52,552 nucleotides of DNA from Azolla pinnata (GCA_037176905.1 JBBBWG010029521.1:1-52552), one strand, 5' to 3'; counted from the first letter of the stretch, positions 20,658-32,700 are shown. Made by a program: numbers and translations. The notes: a model not told the origin generated them from the sequence alone.

Positions 20658-21804
20658 CCGCTTTTTGCTTGTTATTACCCGAGGAACTCTGGTCCTTTGG
20701 CTGTCTTGTAAAGAGAAAGCTTTGCTCTACAAGGCGAGAGTTCTCATGGGATTGCTGAAACCCTAAGACCGTAAGCAGATCATTGTGTGGTGTTTTTTCA
20801 GCAGCATGACACCGTTTCCTGTTTCTCTGTCATGCTCATGAATGGCTAGGTTGCTTGCTTGATCGGGAAGGTTTCGTCTTCATCACCAAGGGAGTAGTAG
20901 TAGTTCTCTCCATTTGCTTGTGCCCTTGAATTTGGAAGAATGGAGGAGCCTCGGCGGTAAACATGGTATGTTTTTCCAATCAACATACTACTGCTATGAG
21001 AAGGGGTTTTTCTTCCTTCTATATTGTTATGGAGGAGTGTGGTTGGTGAGAGAGACAAGGCATTTATTTGTTTAGCATAGACACTACTGTGACTTCCATT
21101 GCCATGACATCAAAAGACTATCTCTTTTCATAGATCTAGGTGCTAGCGCTAGGATCGTTTCTCGTTCGTATGTCACCAACTGTATTATTTTTGAGCATTT
21201 TTTGTTGTTAACCAGTCAATCGGATGCCGCAAATTGATTGTGGAGCCCTTTTCAAAATGTCATGAATTTATAATAGAACTCAAATTGTTCCTTGGAGACT
21301 TTCAGAAGGATCGGCGCTGATTTTCGCAGTCGATTCTAGTCTTTTTAAGTCATCAAATCAAATCAAGTGGGATGAAATTGTCATAGAAATCAACCGTTTT
21401 ACGCAGACTTTTCTTTCACATATCATTGACATGGTTTTTTATTTTTTACTCTGTTTGGTCTTCAACAACGGTTGTTTTCCATTTATTCAGCTCATGTATA
21501 TTGCCATGTCCTGGTTGTGAATCAAATGGTGTTGCTTCCGTTTGTGCAGTTTGCATATCATTGAAGATCTCTATCGATCTAAGTCCTGTCATCATTCCTA
21601 AAGTAACACTGAATCCTGATTCTCACAATCATGTTTATTTATAAGTAGCAAAGGGCGTTTCAGAGCTACAATCGACGAACCCCTAAACCCTAATATCCGT
21701 AGTTTTCTTTCCTTAGTTTAAGGATGACATAATCTGAGCTAAACTCGAGGCAAATGCTTGCTGTTCTTTATTTCGGATTACATGCTCCCGTTCTTTTTCG
21801 ATCC

Positions 21805-22022
21805 AGATGGGAATTTACCATGTGTTAGATGTGTGTTTGTGCACGGTTATCATGCAGTTTGGATGCTAATGGCATGATCGATTCGACTTCTTTGAGCTTC
21901 CTTTTTCACTATGGATGGAAATTTTACTGTTGCGCTAGATGCAATCGCACACAGTCGTATTAGCAGTTTGGATGCCAATGGCACGATCGATTGAACTCTG
22001 TCTGATACTTTGGGCTTTATAC
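21805..22022 (+). repeat. diverged ~109-bp tandem duplication
   Basis: GCAGTTTGGATGC.AATGGCA and the following CGATCGATT recur with a period of 109 (21854 and 21963), with weaker similarity reaching back to GATGG(G)AA...TTTAC. Confidence 0.65.
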
Positions 22023-23360
22023 AAGACATGCCATTGTGTGATTTTACGAAGCTGAACCTGTTTTGAATATCCGATGCCGGAACTTGCGCTGCATTTACTT
22101 TAGCTACAATTCAGTCTACTTGCTACTGTGAAATTGTGGAGCAAACAGTGGTTGGGATTTATGGCGATACAATACGGTTCTTTGCCGAATGCAGTGCGCT
22201 TATCGTTGCCTTGAATTCGAGCTATTCGAGTGTTAATTTGCAGGGATGTAAAAGCAAAAATTTCGTCGTCGCAAATTGTCTTGAAACCCGAGACAGGGGC
22301 TGGTAAATTTGTGAATGTGTGTGGAGAGAGTGAAATTTGGGTTGACTGGGCTGTGTATGTGTGTGTATGTATCAACTTGCAAGCAAAGAATTGAACATAG
22401 CCTCTCCCTAGTTCCAAAGCAGAGCAACTTCCATGCAATGCAATGCAATGCAATGCATGCATGCATATTAATTATGATGATGAGCATTGCTGGTGAAGCT
22501 TCTTATTAGAGAAGTTGACTTTTGTTTGGTGTGTGGGCCGTCTCGTAATTCGACCGGTTGTGCACGGATCTCGGAACAGGATATATATATATATATATGC
22601 ATCCACGAGCAGGTTCCGCATGGTGAGGAGCCAGACCAGAAAAATCAAGCGCTTCCTGTCTGAAGTACCTACTGTCTCCTGTTCATGAATGATCCGATCC
22701 GATCATATTGATGGCAACATCCGTTTTCACCTGCAATAACAGCAGCAGCAGCAGCTAGCAGCAGCAGCAAAGTAAACAGCAGAAACAGCAACAGTAGCAA
22801 AACAAATAGCAGAAACAGCAGCAGCAACAGAACAGACGGGCAAGAGTCGCAAAACAACCAGCGAAAGCAGCAGCAGCGAAACAAACAACAAAAGCAACAT
22901 CAGCAGAAGCAAACAGTAGCATGCAGCTAAATTGTTAACAATACGAGCCATGACTGCCACCACTGCCCCGCTGTCTTTCGAGAGAGAAGCCAACGGTACA
23001 CGTGTAACGAATCTGCAAGCGATGAAAGAGCAGCGATCGAAGAGAGAATGGTTGCAGTAGGTAGCGATACGAACCGGACTATCGGTCAGTCTGTGTGTCT
23101 GTGTATCGAGGATCGAACTCACAACCTTGGACTACTCAAGATCCATGGTGAGAGATTGATTTTCCTTCCTGATTTCTCGACACCGCCATAACATACATCC
23201 ATACACACACACACACACACATTGTCCATATGTACATCAATCAGAAAAACATTAAGAATAAATTGCCAATTTTGGGGATCAAAACAAATTGGAGTAAACA
23301 AAAATGGAATAATAAATGCAATTGTGGATGGATGTTTGGTTTGGAAGCATGCCATGGAGG

Positions 23361-23492
23361 GCATGCATGCATGCATGCATGCATGTGGATGGATGTATGG
23401 ATGCATGCATGCATGCATGCATGTGGATGGATGTATGGATGCATGCATGCATGTGGATGGATGTATGGATGCATGCATGTATGTATGTGCAT
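23361..23492 (+). repeat. GCAT / TGGATGGATGTATG minisatellite
   Basis: Blocks of (GCAT)n alternate with GTGGATGGATGTATGGAT three times, then end in (GTAT)n. Tetranucleotide-based and purely repetitive. Confidence 0.9.
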
Positions 23493-23526
23493 GACGGAGA
23501 CTGTTGTCACTGTTCTTTTGTCTGAA

Positions 23527-23600
23527 GAAGACGAAGAAGAAGAAGAAGAAGAAGAAAGAAGAAGAAGGAAGAAGAAGAAGGAAGAAAGAAGAAGAAGAGG
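23527..23600 (+). repeat. GAA-rich microsatellite
   Basis: GAA units interrupted by AGAAG/GGAAG, about 340 bp upstream of the IQD start codon. Confidence 0.85.
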
Positions 23601-23853
23601 TCTGTGTCGCCATGGCTATGGAGCTCTTTCTGCAGCACCTCCTTCCTTCCTCTTCAAGCTAACAATGCACCACCAAGAAACGCCCTGAACACACCACCCC
23701 CCACTCCTCCTCCTCTCTCTGAAGAACAGATAGATCTTGCGCGCACAACAACAACAACTTCACCTCTCCTCTGCCATAGCTTCCTAGCCCTGCAGCAGCT
23801 TCACCGGCTTTCCCCTTCTCCTTGGAGAGCTTCCCTTTTCGCAGGTCTCGCGG

Positions 23854-23859
23854 ATGTGA
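23854..23859 (+). promoter_or_regulatory. minimal start-stop uORF (ATGTGA) upstream of the IQD gene
   Basis: An ATG directly followed by TGA lies 78 bp before the IQD start codon, in the likely 5' leader. AUG-stop elements are known to stall ribosomes on some plant mRNAs. Whether this position is transcribed is not shown. Confidence 0.35.
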
Positions 23860-23936
23860 ACTCCGCCGCGCTCGCCAGAGTTTTCTGATCCTTTGCTTTC
23901 TTCTACCGAGAAAGAACTTTACTCGTTCTGGAGGAA

Positions 23937-26900
23937 ATGGGGAAGTTCTTCAAAACCCTAATCTCCAGCGTTAAGTCCTTCAAATCCCCCTCGAAGCAGA
24001 AGGCCGTCGTCAAAGATCAGCGTCTTGCACTCTCGCAGGAAGACCGGAATGCTTCGCACAGGAAAGACGACGATGATCACACCGACGTCATGGTAAAAAC
24101 CCTAACTTGCGTTTCTGCTTCCGTGGCTCACTGGAATCTCGTGCATTTTCATCACCTGAGGAAGACTAAGGATTCGTTCTGACTCGCTCTTCTTTCTCAA
24201 TCTCTCTCTCTCTCTCTCTGTGATCCATGTCTCTTGCATTAGCAGAAGAAAGGATGTCTATGGAGCCTCAGCAAATCCTCTTCTCGAAATCGGGAGATTG
24301 CTATCCACATAACATCGCCCGATGCCTTGGAAAGCGGGGAAACGCAGGAGAAGCAAGGGAAGGAGGAAGAACCAGAACAGAAGGAGAAGCAAGAAAAGCA
24401 AAAGGAGTTAGAAAAGCCGAGCCCTGCAGACCCAGAACTCCAGAGCTCCATCGATCCCCCGAGAGCAGAGATTGGGATCGATGAGCACCGCCTTCTATTA
24501 GAACGCAGCTCCTCAAAAAAGATTCAGAGGGCATTCCGGTCTTATCAGGTATTTCTGACGTCGAGCGCTTTGCATAGAGCTGGTTTTTCCGTGTTTTCAA
24601 GGTTAGGGTTTGGTTGCCATGCATTTCATAGCTGGTTCAGGATTCAGCAGGGTTTTCTGTTCATATGCACGCAATGCAGGTCGTTCCACACAGTGTACTT
24701 GTTCTGCTTTGTGGGGTTTTAAGGTCGGGTTTAGGGTTTTCATGCTTCAGGAGTCTTTTCAATGGAGGGTTTAGCCTTAGGCCCTTTCTGAGATCAAAAC
24801 CAGAATCTCTCTGAACTGGATATACGGTGTAGATAGATGGATACGCAATGCTCTGCAAGCCCGTTCTCGATTTCTGTGTGATGAGCAAGTTAGTTGTAGG
24901 TTGAACTGCGTGTATTCTAGGCATTCAACTCATTCTAAGTACTATTCTGATGCATTCAACAGGTATTGTTTCTGCTCGGCGTTTTGGGGTTTTACGGTTG
25001 GGTTTAGGGTTTCCATTGTCTTTTCAATGGTGTCCCTTTCTAGGGTTTAGTCTTAGGCGCTTTCTGAGATAAAACCAGATTCTCGAGGAACTGGATTTAA
25101 GGTGAACATAGATAGATACCCATGGTCTGCAAGCTCATCCTCGATTTGTGTGCGATGAACAAGTTAGTAGTTGTAGTTTGAACATAGTTAAAAACAGTTA
25201 GCATTCTGTGTCTTTTGCAGCTACGATTCCGAAATGGAACTTCATGTATTCAAGGCATTCAATTCATTCTAAGCCCTAATTCTATGCATTCAACAAGAAT
25301 TGTTTCTGTTCTAACCACTCTGGACATAAAAGAAAACAGAACCACTCTGGACATAAAAGAAAACAGAATGCAATCTGATGTGTGGATGTGAACCTGATAT
25401 CTGTTCTTCCTGTCTTATTTATACCTGTTGGTATTCTTCGCTTTGATATCCAAACAGGAGCAGGGCATCAAAACAGAATGCAACCTAATACGTGGATGTG
25501 AATCTGTAGGGCATGTGGATGTGAGCATTGCATCCCGAGTGGGATTCTGATAATATATGGAGTTGAAAATCTCATTCCGGCGTAAATCCTTGTGTACATA
25601 TATGGATGTGATTCTCATCAGAGTGGTGGATCTCATAGCACATGAATGAGAATCTCATCAGACTGTGAATTGGATCGTACATGGATCTGAATCTTATCAG
25701 AGCATGTATATCTTATATGGATGCGAATATCAAAGTCGAAACGTGGATCTGATCAGTTTTTTGGATTCAATTTCATAGGCGAGGAGAGAATGTAGGGCCT
25801 TAAAAGCTCTGGTAAGGCTTCAGGCATTGGCACGGGGGAGAATTACGAGGGGGCAACGCAGGATCACGTGGGTTAGCTTTAATGCATTGGTAAGAGTTCA
25901 GGGGCTTCTTCGGGGACGCCATGTACGCAAATCCGAGCTTGGCCGATTGGTTCAAAAGCACTTGCAACAGGCAAAACAGCAGAGAAGAAAAGCAGGGGTG
26001 AGTCGATCAAAATGCAAGAAACTGAATTTCTCTCAATGTATGCTGTTAAATTCTCTGCTTTTGTTCTGAATCTCTTGAAATCATGTGCAGGTACTGTCTC
26101 CACACCGGCAAGATGCTGCTGCTGTGAAACGCCAACGTTCTCTCCTCGATGCCCTCTCTGCAGAGGTTCTTCTTTTCTTCCCCTTCATCTTCTTAGATCT
26201 CCCTTCTTCTCCGTACCCCAAAACCATATCCGCAATGAAAGGCTGATCTACGCATAGCTCGCGTTCCGGCCTGTTGGTATCTTTTTCTCTTAGTGCATGC
26301 GGTCTGATTCATTCTTTTCTAGTTTTTGCAGCTGCAAAGATCTGTCTCTAAGCAAAGGTATGCATCAGAAAGCTTTCAGCCTGAGAAAGCTTATTGGGTG
26401 TGGATATGGCTCGAACGCTGGACAGAAGCACATCGGAGGGGAGGCCATGCTGGAACTGTTGCTAGGCTGCAGTGTGTGGAGATTAAGAATGTGGAAAAGA
26501 AGAAAGCAGATCTGCAACTGCCCATGGAATGCTCATCTCCGGAAGAAAGCAATCTCAGTGCGCATCGATCCAGGCCAAATCCGATCTTCAAGATCGGGGC
26601 GAGTGTAGAGGAGGCCATGGTTGTGAATGAGAGTGCAATTAGCACCGGTGAAGATGGCATTATCCCAGCAGGAAATGATAGCACATCCTTTCCCATCATG
26701 AAATCATCAGCAGAAGAACAAGAATCAATGGCTCAAACTGAACAATATGAGATTCATAGTGCTAAGCCGGATGAGGATTCGTTGGTTGCAACAGATACAG
26801 AGAGAGTTGACTTGAAACAAGAGAGCCCGCGCGCAGCTAATGAAGCAAGGTCTCATTCATCGTCACTTCTGGAGCCACCGATCTCATCTTTTGATCTGAT

Positions 26901-27834
26901 AGAACCTATGACTATTGATTCGACTCCGCAAGCTTCATCGGTCAACGTGGATGAGACTGATACGGGTATGAGCTTGACAAAAGCGATAAAGGAATCTCAT
27001 CACGTCCCTATTTTGGCAGAGGATCAGCCTGAAAATATGAGCCGTGATTCGCCTGCTGACTTCAAAGATACCTCATCAGAAGCGATCGAGGTTTCGATGA
27101 AACAATCTCCAACACCAAGCTCAGCGTTCTCACTGGTTGGATGTGTGTCTCCAGCTCAACCTGTTTCGCCTCTGGCCCCAGTAGCTGCTCCAAATGCTGC
27201 CGACAACAACAGCTTTGAGAATGCGAATGTGGCAGAGGAAAAGAGCAAGAATGGTGTAGATAGTGATCAGACTGTGCTCGATGATGATAATCATACCAGA
27301 ATTCCAAAGCAAGAGCAGAAAGATACTGTGTTTTCGAAGCAGGAAGAACAGACCTTGGCAGAGCAAGTATCACCATCTTTACCTAGCTATATGGCTACAA
27401 CGAAGTCGTCGATGGCAAAATCACGTGTTTGCAAACCAGACCCACTCAAAGTGAGGGGGGAATCACTGTCTCCCATTGGAAAGCAAGATTCTCCGAAGCT
27501 GAAGCAAGATTCTCCGAAGCCGAGGCAAGATTCGCCGAAGCCTAAACAGGATTGCCCGGCTGTGAAGCAAGTCTCACCAAAGCCGAACCAAGATTCCCCT
27601 AAGCCAAGTATGGAAGCTCTGAAGCTCAGAACGAATTCACTCAGGCTCCGAACAGAATCACCCAAGCCCAACACCAAATCAGACCCCGCCATTAAGAGAA
27701 GATATTCACTTTCAGCTTTGGAAGGCAAGAACACTGCTGCTGCTGCTGGGGCTACTACCACTACAACTGCCCTGTCCTGTGCACAAAGGCCCACAATGCA
27801 TGTGAAAGCTAATAGCAGGGCAAAGGTGAATTAG
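23937..27834 (+). CDS. IQ67-domain (IQD) calmodulin-binding protein, five exons
   Basis: Exons 23937-24092, 24246-24548, 25779-25997, 26091-26165, 26332-27834, all phase 0; 751 residues. IQDs are plant calmodulin-binding scaffolds of microtubules and plasma membrane. The IQ67 domain (about residues 140-205) reads KKIQRAFRSYQ | ARRECRALKALVRLQALARG... ALVRVQGLLRGRHVRKSE, and the intron falls at the position conserved across the IQD family. Later come EKAYWVWIWLERW (about 275) and a DUF4005-like SLPSYMATTKSSMAKSRV (about 597). Size, W.W.LERW and an SPK-rich tail point to the large IQD28-32 type. Residues 634-678 are a tandem KQDSPKPK repeat, probably basic microtubule-binding sequence. Exon 2 has a NAGNAG acceptor. 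The second intron contains a ~300-bp tandem duplication. Confidence 0.93.
24702..25305 (+). repeat. tandem duplication inside IQD intron 2
   Basis: Copy one (24702-24970) and copy two (24971-25305) share TCTGCT...GGGGTTTTA.GGT.GGG, TTAG.CTTAGG, TTTCTGAGAT, GATGA.CAAGTTAGT and GCATTCAACA.G.ATTGT. Copy two has about 60 bp extra. A 27-bp perfect tandem repeat (25313-25366, ACCACTCTGGACATAAAAGA core) follows immediately. Confidence 0.8.
27478..27610 (+). repeat. 24-bp coding minisatellite (SPK repeats) in the IQD gene
   Basis: About five units of AAGCAAGATTCTCCGAAGC-type sequence encode KQDSPKLK-like repeats, decaying toward the 3' side. Confidence 0.8.
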
Positions 27835-30827
27835 CTGAGAGCTTCCCTGCTTTATGCTGTTTTTGAATGATATAATTAAGTAATCTTCAGAATCAACCCA
27901 TCAGATAAATGCATATATATATATATATTGAAAATTCCAATGTGTATTACTACCACCTTACCAAGCTGATTTCTTTTTCCCTTTGCTTTTAGGTGTGTTA
28001 GTTCCTTGGCCCTGGCTTTGCAAACTCTCTTGCTTTATCAGTTTTTAATTGTTAATCAATATACTGGAATATAATGATATATACAGAATGCTCTTTTCTT
28101 TTCTTTTTTTAACTAGAAAGCTTCCCTAAATAAGGGTTTTGTCTTGTTTTTTCTGGTTATGGTGCTTACTTAGACATTCTGCAATGTGTGTAGTGTGTGC
28201 GTTGACTTGGGGATTTGTGACTGCTTATTGACGTCTTGTCTTGAACCTTTTGCCCAAGGCTTTTGCTTCATCTTTAAAGTTGATATTTTGAATTGACGGT
28301 TAGTCAATTGACGTTGAGTGTAGTTTAGGGTGTGGAAATGCAATCTAATCAACATGACAAACAAAATGAGTTTTGATGAGGTCAATAGATGTTTGCCAAA
28401 CATGCATGAACTCATCAATCAACGTTACTCTTCTTCTATAATTACCAACTTTGCAATTATGGACATGCATGCATATCTTTGAACCGATGCCATCCCTGCA
28501 TTGTCTCCTTCCACAAAGAGGAGTTTGGTTGGTCAAAAATTATAGTCATACAGTTCCTGTTCATTATCCATGATTCATTGTGAATTCCTTGAAGAGCTTC
28601 TTCATGAGGTTGAAGCTTTTACTGATCATCATCGATGATCCCCCCCTATAACCTTACATTTGGGCCTCTTAGAACTCCATCATATATCTGCACTTCTTTA
28701 CCACGCTCCATTATGACCACAACCAATTGCTCTTGAGAGAGGCCTATAGTATCTTGTTCCATGGAACCACTTTTGTAACTCAATCTTTCAGCTGCTCCAT
28801 GGAGCTCGGTTTCCATGTCCTTCAAAGCTCCTCAAAAGAACTTTAAAAATGCATCTCAGCATGATACATTAATGGAAAGTTATGCCTGAACTCTATTCTC
28901 GATATCCCTTATGTATGTATATATTATCCACATTTAATTGATAAGAGACAACCTAATAATATATACCTTAAGTATTTGATCACTTAACAGTCTACGATGA
29001 AACGTGAATAGAATGAAGGCATATATATACCGGCTTCATATAGAATACAGTGTGATGAGACTAGGGACTTATGACCTACAAAGAGAGTAGAAGCGACCTG
29101 AAATTTCTACATACAAACTCTGTTGGTGTGACAAGCTCTAGCTAGTCCTTTCTCAAAATGAGTCCAATTCATTGACCATCCACCATCAAACCCTCAACGT
29201 AATGGACATTGATGACTCTGTTGGGCCATTCATTACCATCTACAGAAGAGATCTAGATCCTTTTCCATCTATTCCTTATCTTGATTAATGATTAGATTGT
29301 AGTTTCAACAATAACACCTCACAAAGTGATAAAGACTTCAATGCCGTGGTTGAGTCATTGTCAGCTATGTATGCACAAATGCCCTCTTCCCACTTACAAC
29401 CAAAGACTATATTGGCTGCTATGTGGCGTGAAAAACCATTAATACAGCAGCTCACCTAAAAGAAACTAAGCAAATCTGCTGAAGTTTTGAAAATTTGTAA
29501 TCTTGGAGTCAAGCCACCCTGAGCCATCGTTGATACCATGGCCCTGAACAAGGACGCAAACAATAGATACAAAAACAGTGTGCAATGTTTCCCTGATATT
29601 GAACTTGCCTTCAGATGGAAGGGACTTAACCAATCAAAGTTATACAGACTTGTATGCTGACAAGCCTCACGTCGAACAGAAACACTGACTGAATCATTGC
29701 AATTGGCGTGTTTAATATGGTGCAAAACATTGTGATTACAATTGCATGAGATGGATCAAAAACATACATACGTGGTTGTCCCTCACAAGCTTCAGAATTA
29801 GAGTTATGGTTAAATCTCAAGTGGACAACTCTGAAAGCCTGCACAGGTCAAGGCTGTGGGCCTATATCTATCTCTACTGTGTTTCGGTATATGTGCCCAT
29901 CAAACATACCAAGCTTTTCTTGAATTACTCATTAAACAGAAAGTATCTGAAAATTTCTTGCCCTATTTCTGAGTGAATAGGTCGAGCTTCAGCAGAAGAG
30001 TACACCCATAATCTCTGTACAATAACCTAGTCCGAATTCAGCATCTCTGCAAGCATCATCGAAGCTAGTGTTAGAAAACAATAAATAACCTCGGAAGGAG
30101 AGAAAACAATTGGTTCATCTCAAAAAGCAGCCACGCTAATCATATCGTTTGAGAATCTACATTGCATTCTTACATTCATAAGATTGGGACACTGAGATGA
30201 CATATCTAAACCTGATCGAAAGAGAATGACAGGCCAAAGCCTAGAAACAAACCATAAATTTGCAGGAAAGGAAGCCTAAACTCATTGGATGGATTTAAAA
30301 ATCCCAGGAACAACAACCTGATCAGGTCCAGTTGTAAAACCTATGATTTGCCCCAGGTTTTCCCCTCGAAAGGTTGCAGTTAATTTAATCCAGCCATTTC
30401 GATCCTTGATCATAAACCTACTCTGTTCTCTGCAGGAGATACTTGAATCGATCCAGAACTTCGTTTGCAAACAATTCAGCTCTTTTTCCCGACAACCGTT
30501 AACCTAACCTAAACGCTTTTCTCTGCAGGAGATCATTGCATTGCTCTGATTGATGCTTCTTCTTATTTAACCGACCACATTTCTTTTCATCCTGATCTAA
30601 AATTTCCCTAACCAAGCTCATGGAATCGAGATCCGAATCTCTTTCTCTGAGACCTTTGAGCCGGATCAGACCCTCGAATCTCAACCCCCAAAAATACTGG
30701 TCGATCTTCCGATCCATCTCGCCATATATAGAGACAGGAAAACCAGACAGAGGAAGAAAAGGAAGAGATCCACTTACAGGACAGGCTCAGCCGCGGAAGT
30801 GACAACGCCGTAGTAGGGCTGCTTCAA
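27835..30827. other. intergenic region with possible decayed coding fragments
   Basis: AT-rich, with no gene I can name. Two stretches look coding-like but broken. One is on the minus strand near 28827-28669 (ETELHGAAERLS ... EQLVVVIMERGKEVQIYDG, about 53 codons, ending beside a GTAAGG). The other is on the plus strand at about 29310-29720 (SDKDFNAVVESLSAMYAQMP ... LAAMWREKPLIQQLT) with several stops. Neither matches a family I recognise; they could be old mobile-element debris. The 30300-30800 part is probably the 3' UTR of the YOS1-like gene. Confidence 0.35.
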
Positions 30828-31055
30828 TCAACCAGAGATGAGCATGGAGACAGCGACGAGAGTGTTGAGGGCGATGAGGGGGAGGCGGAGGTATTGAGCA
30901 GCGTGGACGAGGCCGATGATCTGGCCTTTGAGGGACTTGACGCCGCCCATCTCGTTGAAGCCCCATCCACGCTTAGCGAGGAAGCGGTCCTCGTTGAGGA
31001 TGGCGAGGGCGTTAGCGAGGAGCAGGAGGCCTTCGAGCAGAGTCCATAGCCCCAT
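30828..31055 (-). CDS. YOS1 / IER3IP1-like protein
   Basis: Single-exon ORF of 75 codons, the normal full length of the family. Yos1/IER3IP1 is a small ER-Golgi membrane protein that works with Yip1-Yif1 in COPII vesicle formation. The protein begins MGLWTLLEGLLLLANALAIL, the family signature, continues NEDRFLAKRGWGF, then KGQIIGLVHAAQYLRLPLIA, and ends in LISG. Two hydrophobic segments lie at about residues 4-20 and 52-73. The stop is TGA at 30830-30828. On the transcript strand a good splice donor (CT|GTAAGTGG, near 30775) lies about 50 nt after the stop, so a 3'-UTR intron is possible. The leader contains AAACCCTAA and a TTC microsatellite. Confidence 0.95.
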   Translation of the reverse strand: MGLWTLLEGLLLLANALAILNEDRFLAKRGWGFNEMGGVKSLKGQIIGLVHAAQYLRLPLIALNTLVAVSMLISG

Positions 31056-31148
31056 CGGCAGAAAAGCTTCTGTGCTGGGAAAACCCTAAGCCGCTTCTTC
31101 TGTGCTCTTCCCGTCTCTTCTCTGCTGCTCTCTTCTCTCACGAAAGAA

Positions 31149-31216
31149 GATGGGAAAGAAGAAGAAGAAGAAGAAGAACAAAAGAAGAAGAAGAAGAAGA
31201 AGAAGAAGAAGAAGAA
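31149..31216 (+). repeat. GAA microsatellite
   Basis: GAA units with one interruption (ACAAAAG), about 95 bp upstream of the YOS1-like start codon. Confidence 0.9.
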
Positions 31217-32100
31217 AGGCCTTTGAAAATGGTGAAGTCAGGATTTGAGCTCACGACTTGATGCATTCACTCATATGGAGCATTGACATGTTGTAGATCG
31301 AAGTCGATCGAGATCGTGTCACTTGATGATTCAAGCGAAGCCGATCGAGATCATGTCTCTCTTGAGGGTATATTGAGGTGGAGCCGATCACGAAACCGAA
31401 TCAAAGCTTCGGATGCAGCGCGTGCAAATCCTGGCGAAATCATCATCCATACGTAGTTGCTGCTGGCACAATCGAAGGTCACGCGATGATGGGCTATGGC
31501 CATGATTAGAATTCGCGATGATTGTAAGGTACTCTCCTCCTTGGGCTATAAAACAGAGGGAGGTATGGTAAGAGGGGGGGTGGTGTTTTTGGGGGAGGAC
31601 AAAGTGTTGCTAGTTTGTGACCAGAGCCTTCTCTTCGTTCTCTTGGTTTTTTTCAGACTCGGGAGGTTGCCTCTATTTCGTGGGAAGCTCGTGTGCTCCC
31701 AGCAGAGCTTCGATCTCGTTGTCAGCCTTCTCTTCGTCCTCTTGGTTTTTCTCGGACTTGGGAGGTTGTCTCTGTTTCGTGGGAAGCACGTGTGCTCCCA
31801 TCAGAGCTCCATCTCGCTGTCTACGTTGTTTCGTGGGAAGCCCGTGTGCTCCCAACAGAGCTCCATCTCGTTGTCTACGTTGCCTATTTTGAGTGTGAAA
31901 GGTATACCACTTAGGTCGAGGGTTTCTTCTAGGGTTTCATCATCATCATCATCATCTTCTTCTTCTTCTTAGTCGGTTAGGGTTTTCTTGTAGGTTTTTG
32001 GTGCGGCCGGCCACCATTGTTATATCATTCATTTGGTTGTAATATAACTTGCTGTGTATCTTGCCTCCTTATACTCTATGTTAATGCCTTATTCTTTCCC
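31217..32100 (+). mobile_element. putative solo LTR or LTR fragment
   Basis: A good core promoter (TATAAAA at 31547-31553) is followed by a non-coding, T/G-rich leader with 99-bp tandem repeats (31626-31881), polypyrimidine stretches and an AT-rich 3' part ending in a typical plant LTR-like string (TTGTAATATAACTTGCTGTG, CTCCTTATACTCTATG). No internal domain, primer site or matching second LTR was found. The element borders are unknown and an orphan plant promoter is the alternative. Confidence 0.35.
31626..31881 (+). repeat. 99-bp tandem repeat, 2.5 copies
   Basis: GCCTTCTCTTCGT.CTCTTGG starts at 31626 and 31725. A third partial copy from about 31828 keeps GTTTCGTGGGAAGC.CGTGTG and CAGAGCTCCATCTCG. 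The copies are about 85-90% alike by eye. Confidence 0.85.
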
Positions 32101-32700
32101 CTCTCTTCTCTTGAGCTAAACTTCCATCACTCCTCCACTCCCTAGTCCAAGACCCCCTATGGTCCCGCCCCTTCTACACGCACGCGCAGAATAACGCGAC
32201 AACGTGATGATGCTAACTAAGCGAATGGTGGTAGGCTCTTGAACTTTTGTTCAAACACAAGGAAGGTCATGGCCAAATAGGTCATGTTATTGGATTGCAA
32301 CCCAATGTGTCAGAAGCGGCGATCAATCAAGGGATAACAAACTAATGGATGAAGACATATAGGGCCATATTGCGATGATCATCATCAATCAATCGGGTGG
32401 TGAATAGAGATGGATTGCAATCAGTTACAGGTAGGTGCATGTTGGGATTAAGCTGGTGGCCATGATTAAGAATTTGCATTTGACGAGTTGCCGAGTGCAA
32501 AAGCATGGTTGGTACGTGGGGAGGAGCAATGTACAAGAAGCAACGTGGAGCGGAACCATGGGAGCGATGTCCAAAGGCAGGGGGGAGGAAAAAAAAGGAG
32601 CGGAGAAGATTCGATCAACCCGCCAGTTGTGTCTTCTTCGAAGCGAGGCACCACCAGAGTTGTGATGGAGCAGTTATGGAGAGAGCCCCAACAGCAACGA
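32101..32700. other. spacer and 3' flank of the GH3 gene
   Basis: No gene supported. Positions from about 32400 to 32700 are probably the GH3 3' UTR (minus strand). ORFs seen on the plus strand across 32488-33073 are the GC-rich antisense of the GH3 last exon. Confidence 0.5.

Larger units (their letters stand above)
20658..23600. other. intergenic region with several repeat tracts
   Basis: No gene found on either strand in nearly 3 kb. It contains a CCCTAAA pair near 21680, a ~109-bp tandem duplication (21805-22022), a CAATG tract (22433-22460), a TA tract (22581-22598), a CAG/CAA-rich stretch (22738-22920), a GCATGCAT/GTGGATGGATGTATG minisatellite (23361-23492) and a GAA tract (23527-23600). 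Long ORFs here are translations of these repeats. Confidence 0.55.

Noticed and set aside
23119..23688. Cys/Met/His-rich ORFs on both strands
   Set aside because: Translations of the GCAT/GGATGGATGTAT minisatellite and GAA tract.
29500..29560. ATGGTATCA-like string as a retrotransposon primer-binding site
   Set aside because: Only about eight bases match the initiator-tRNA complement and no LTR end lies beside it.
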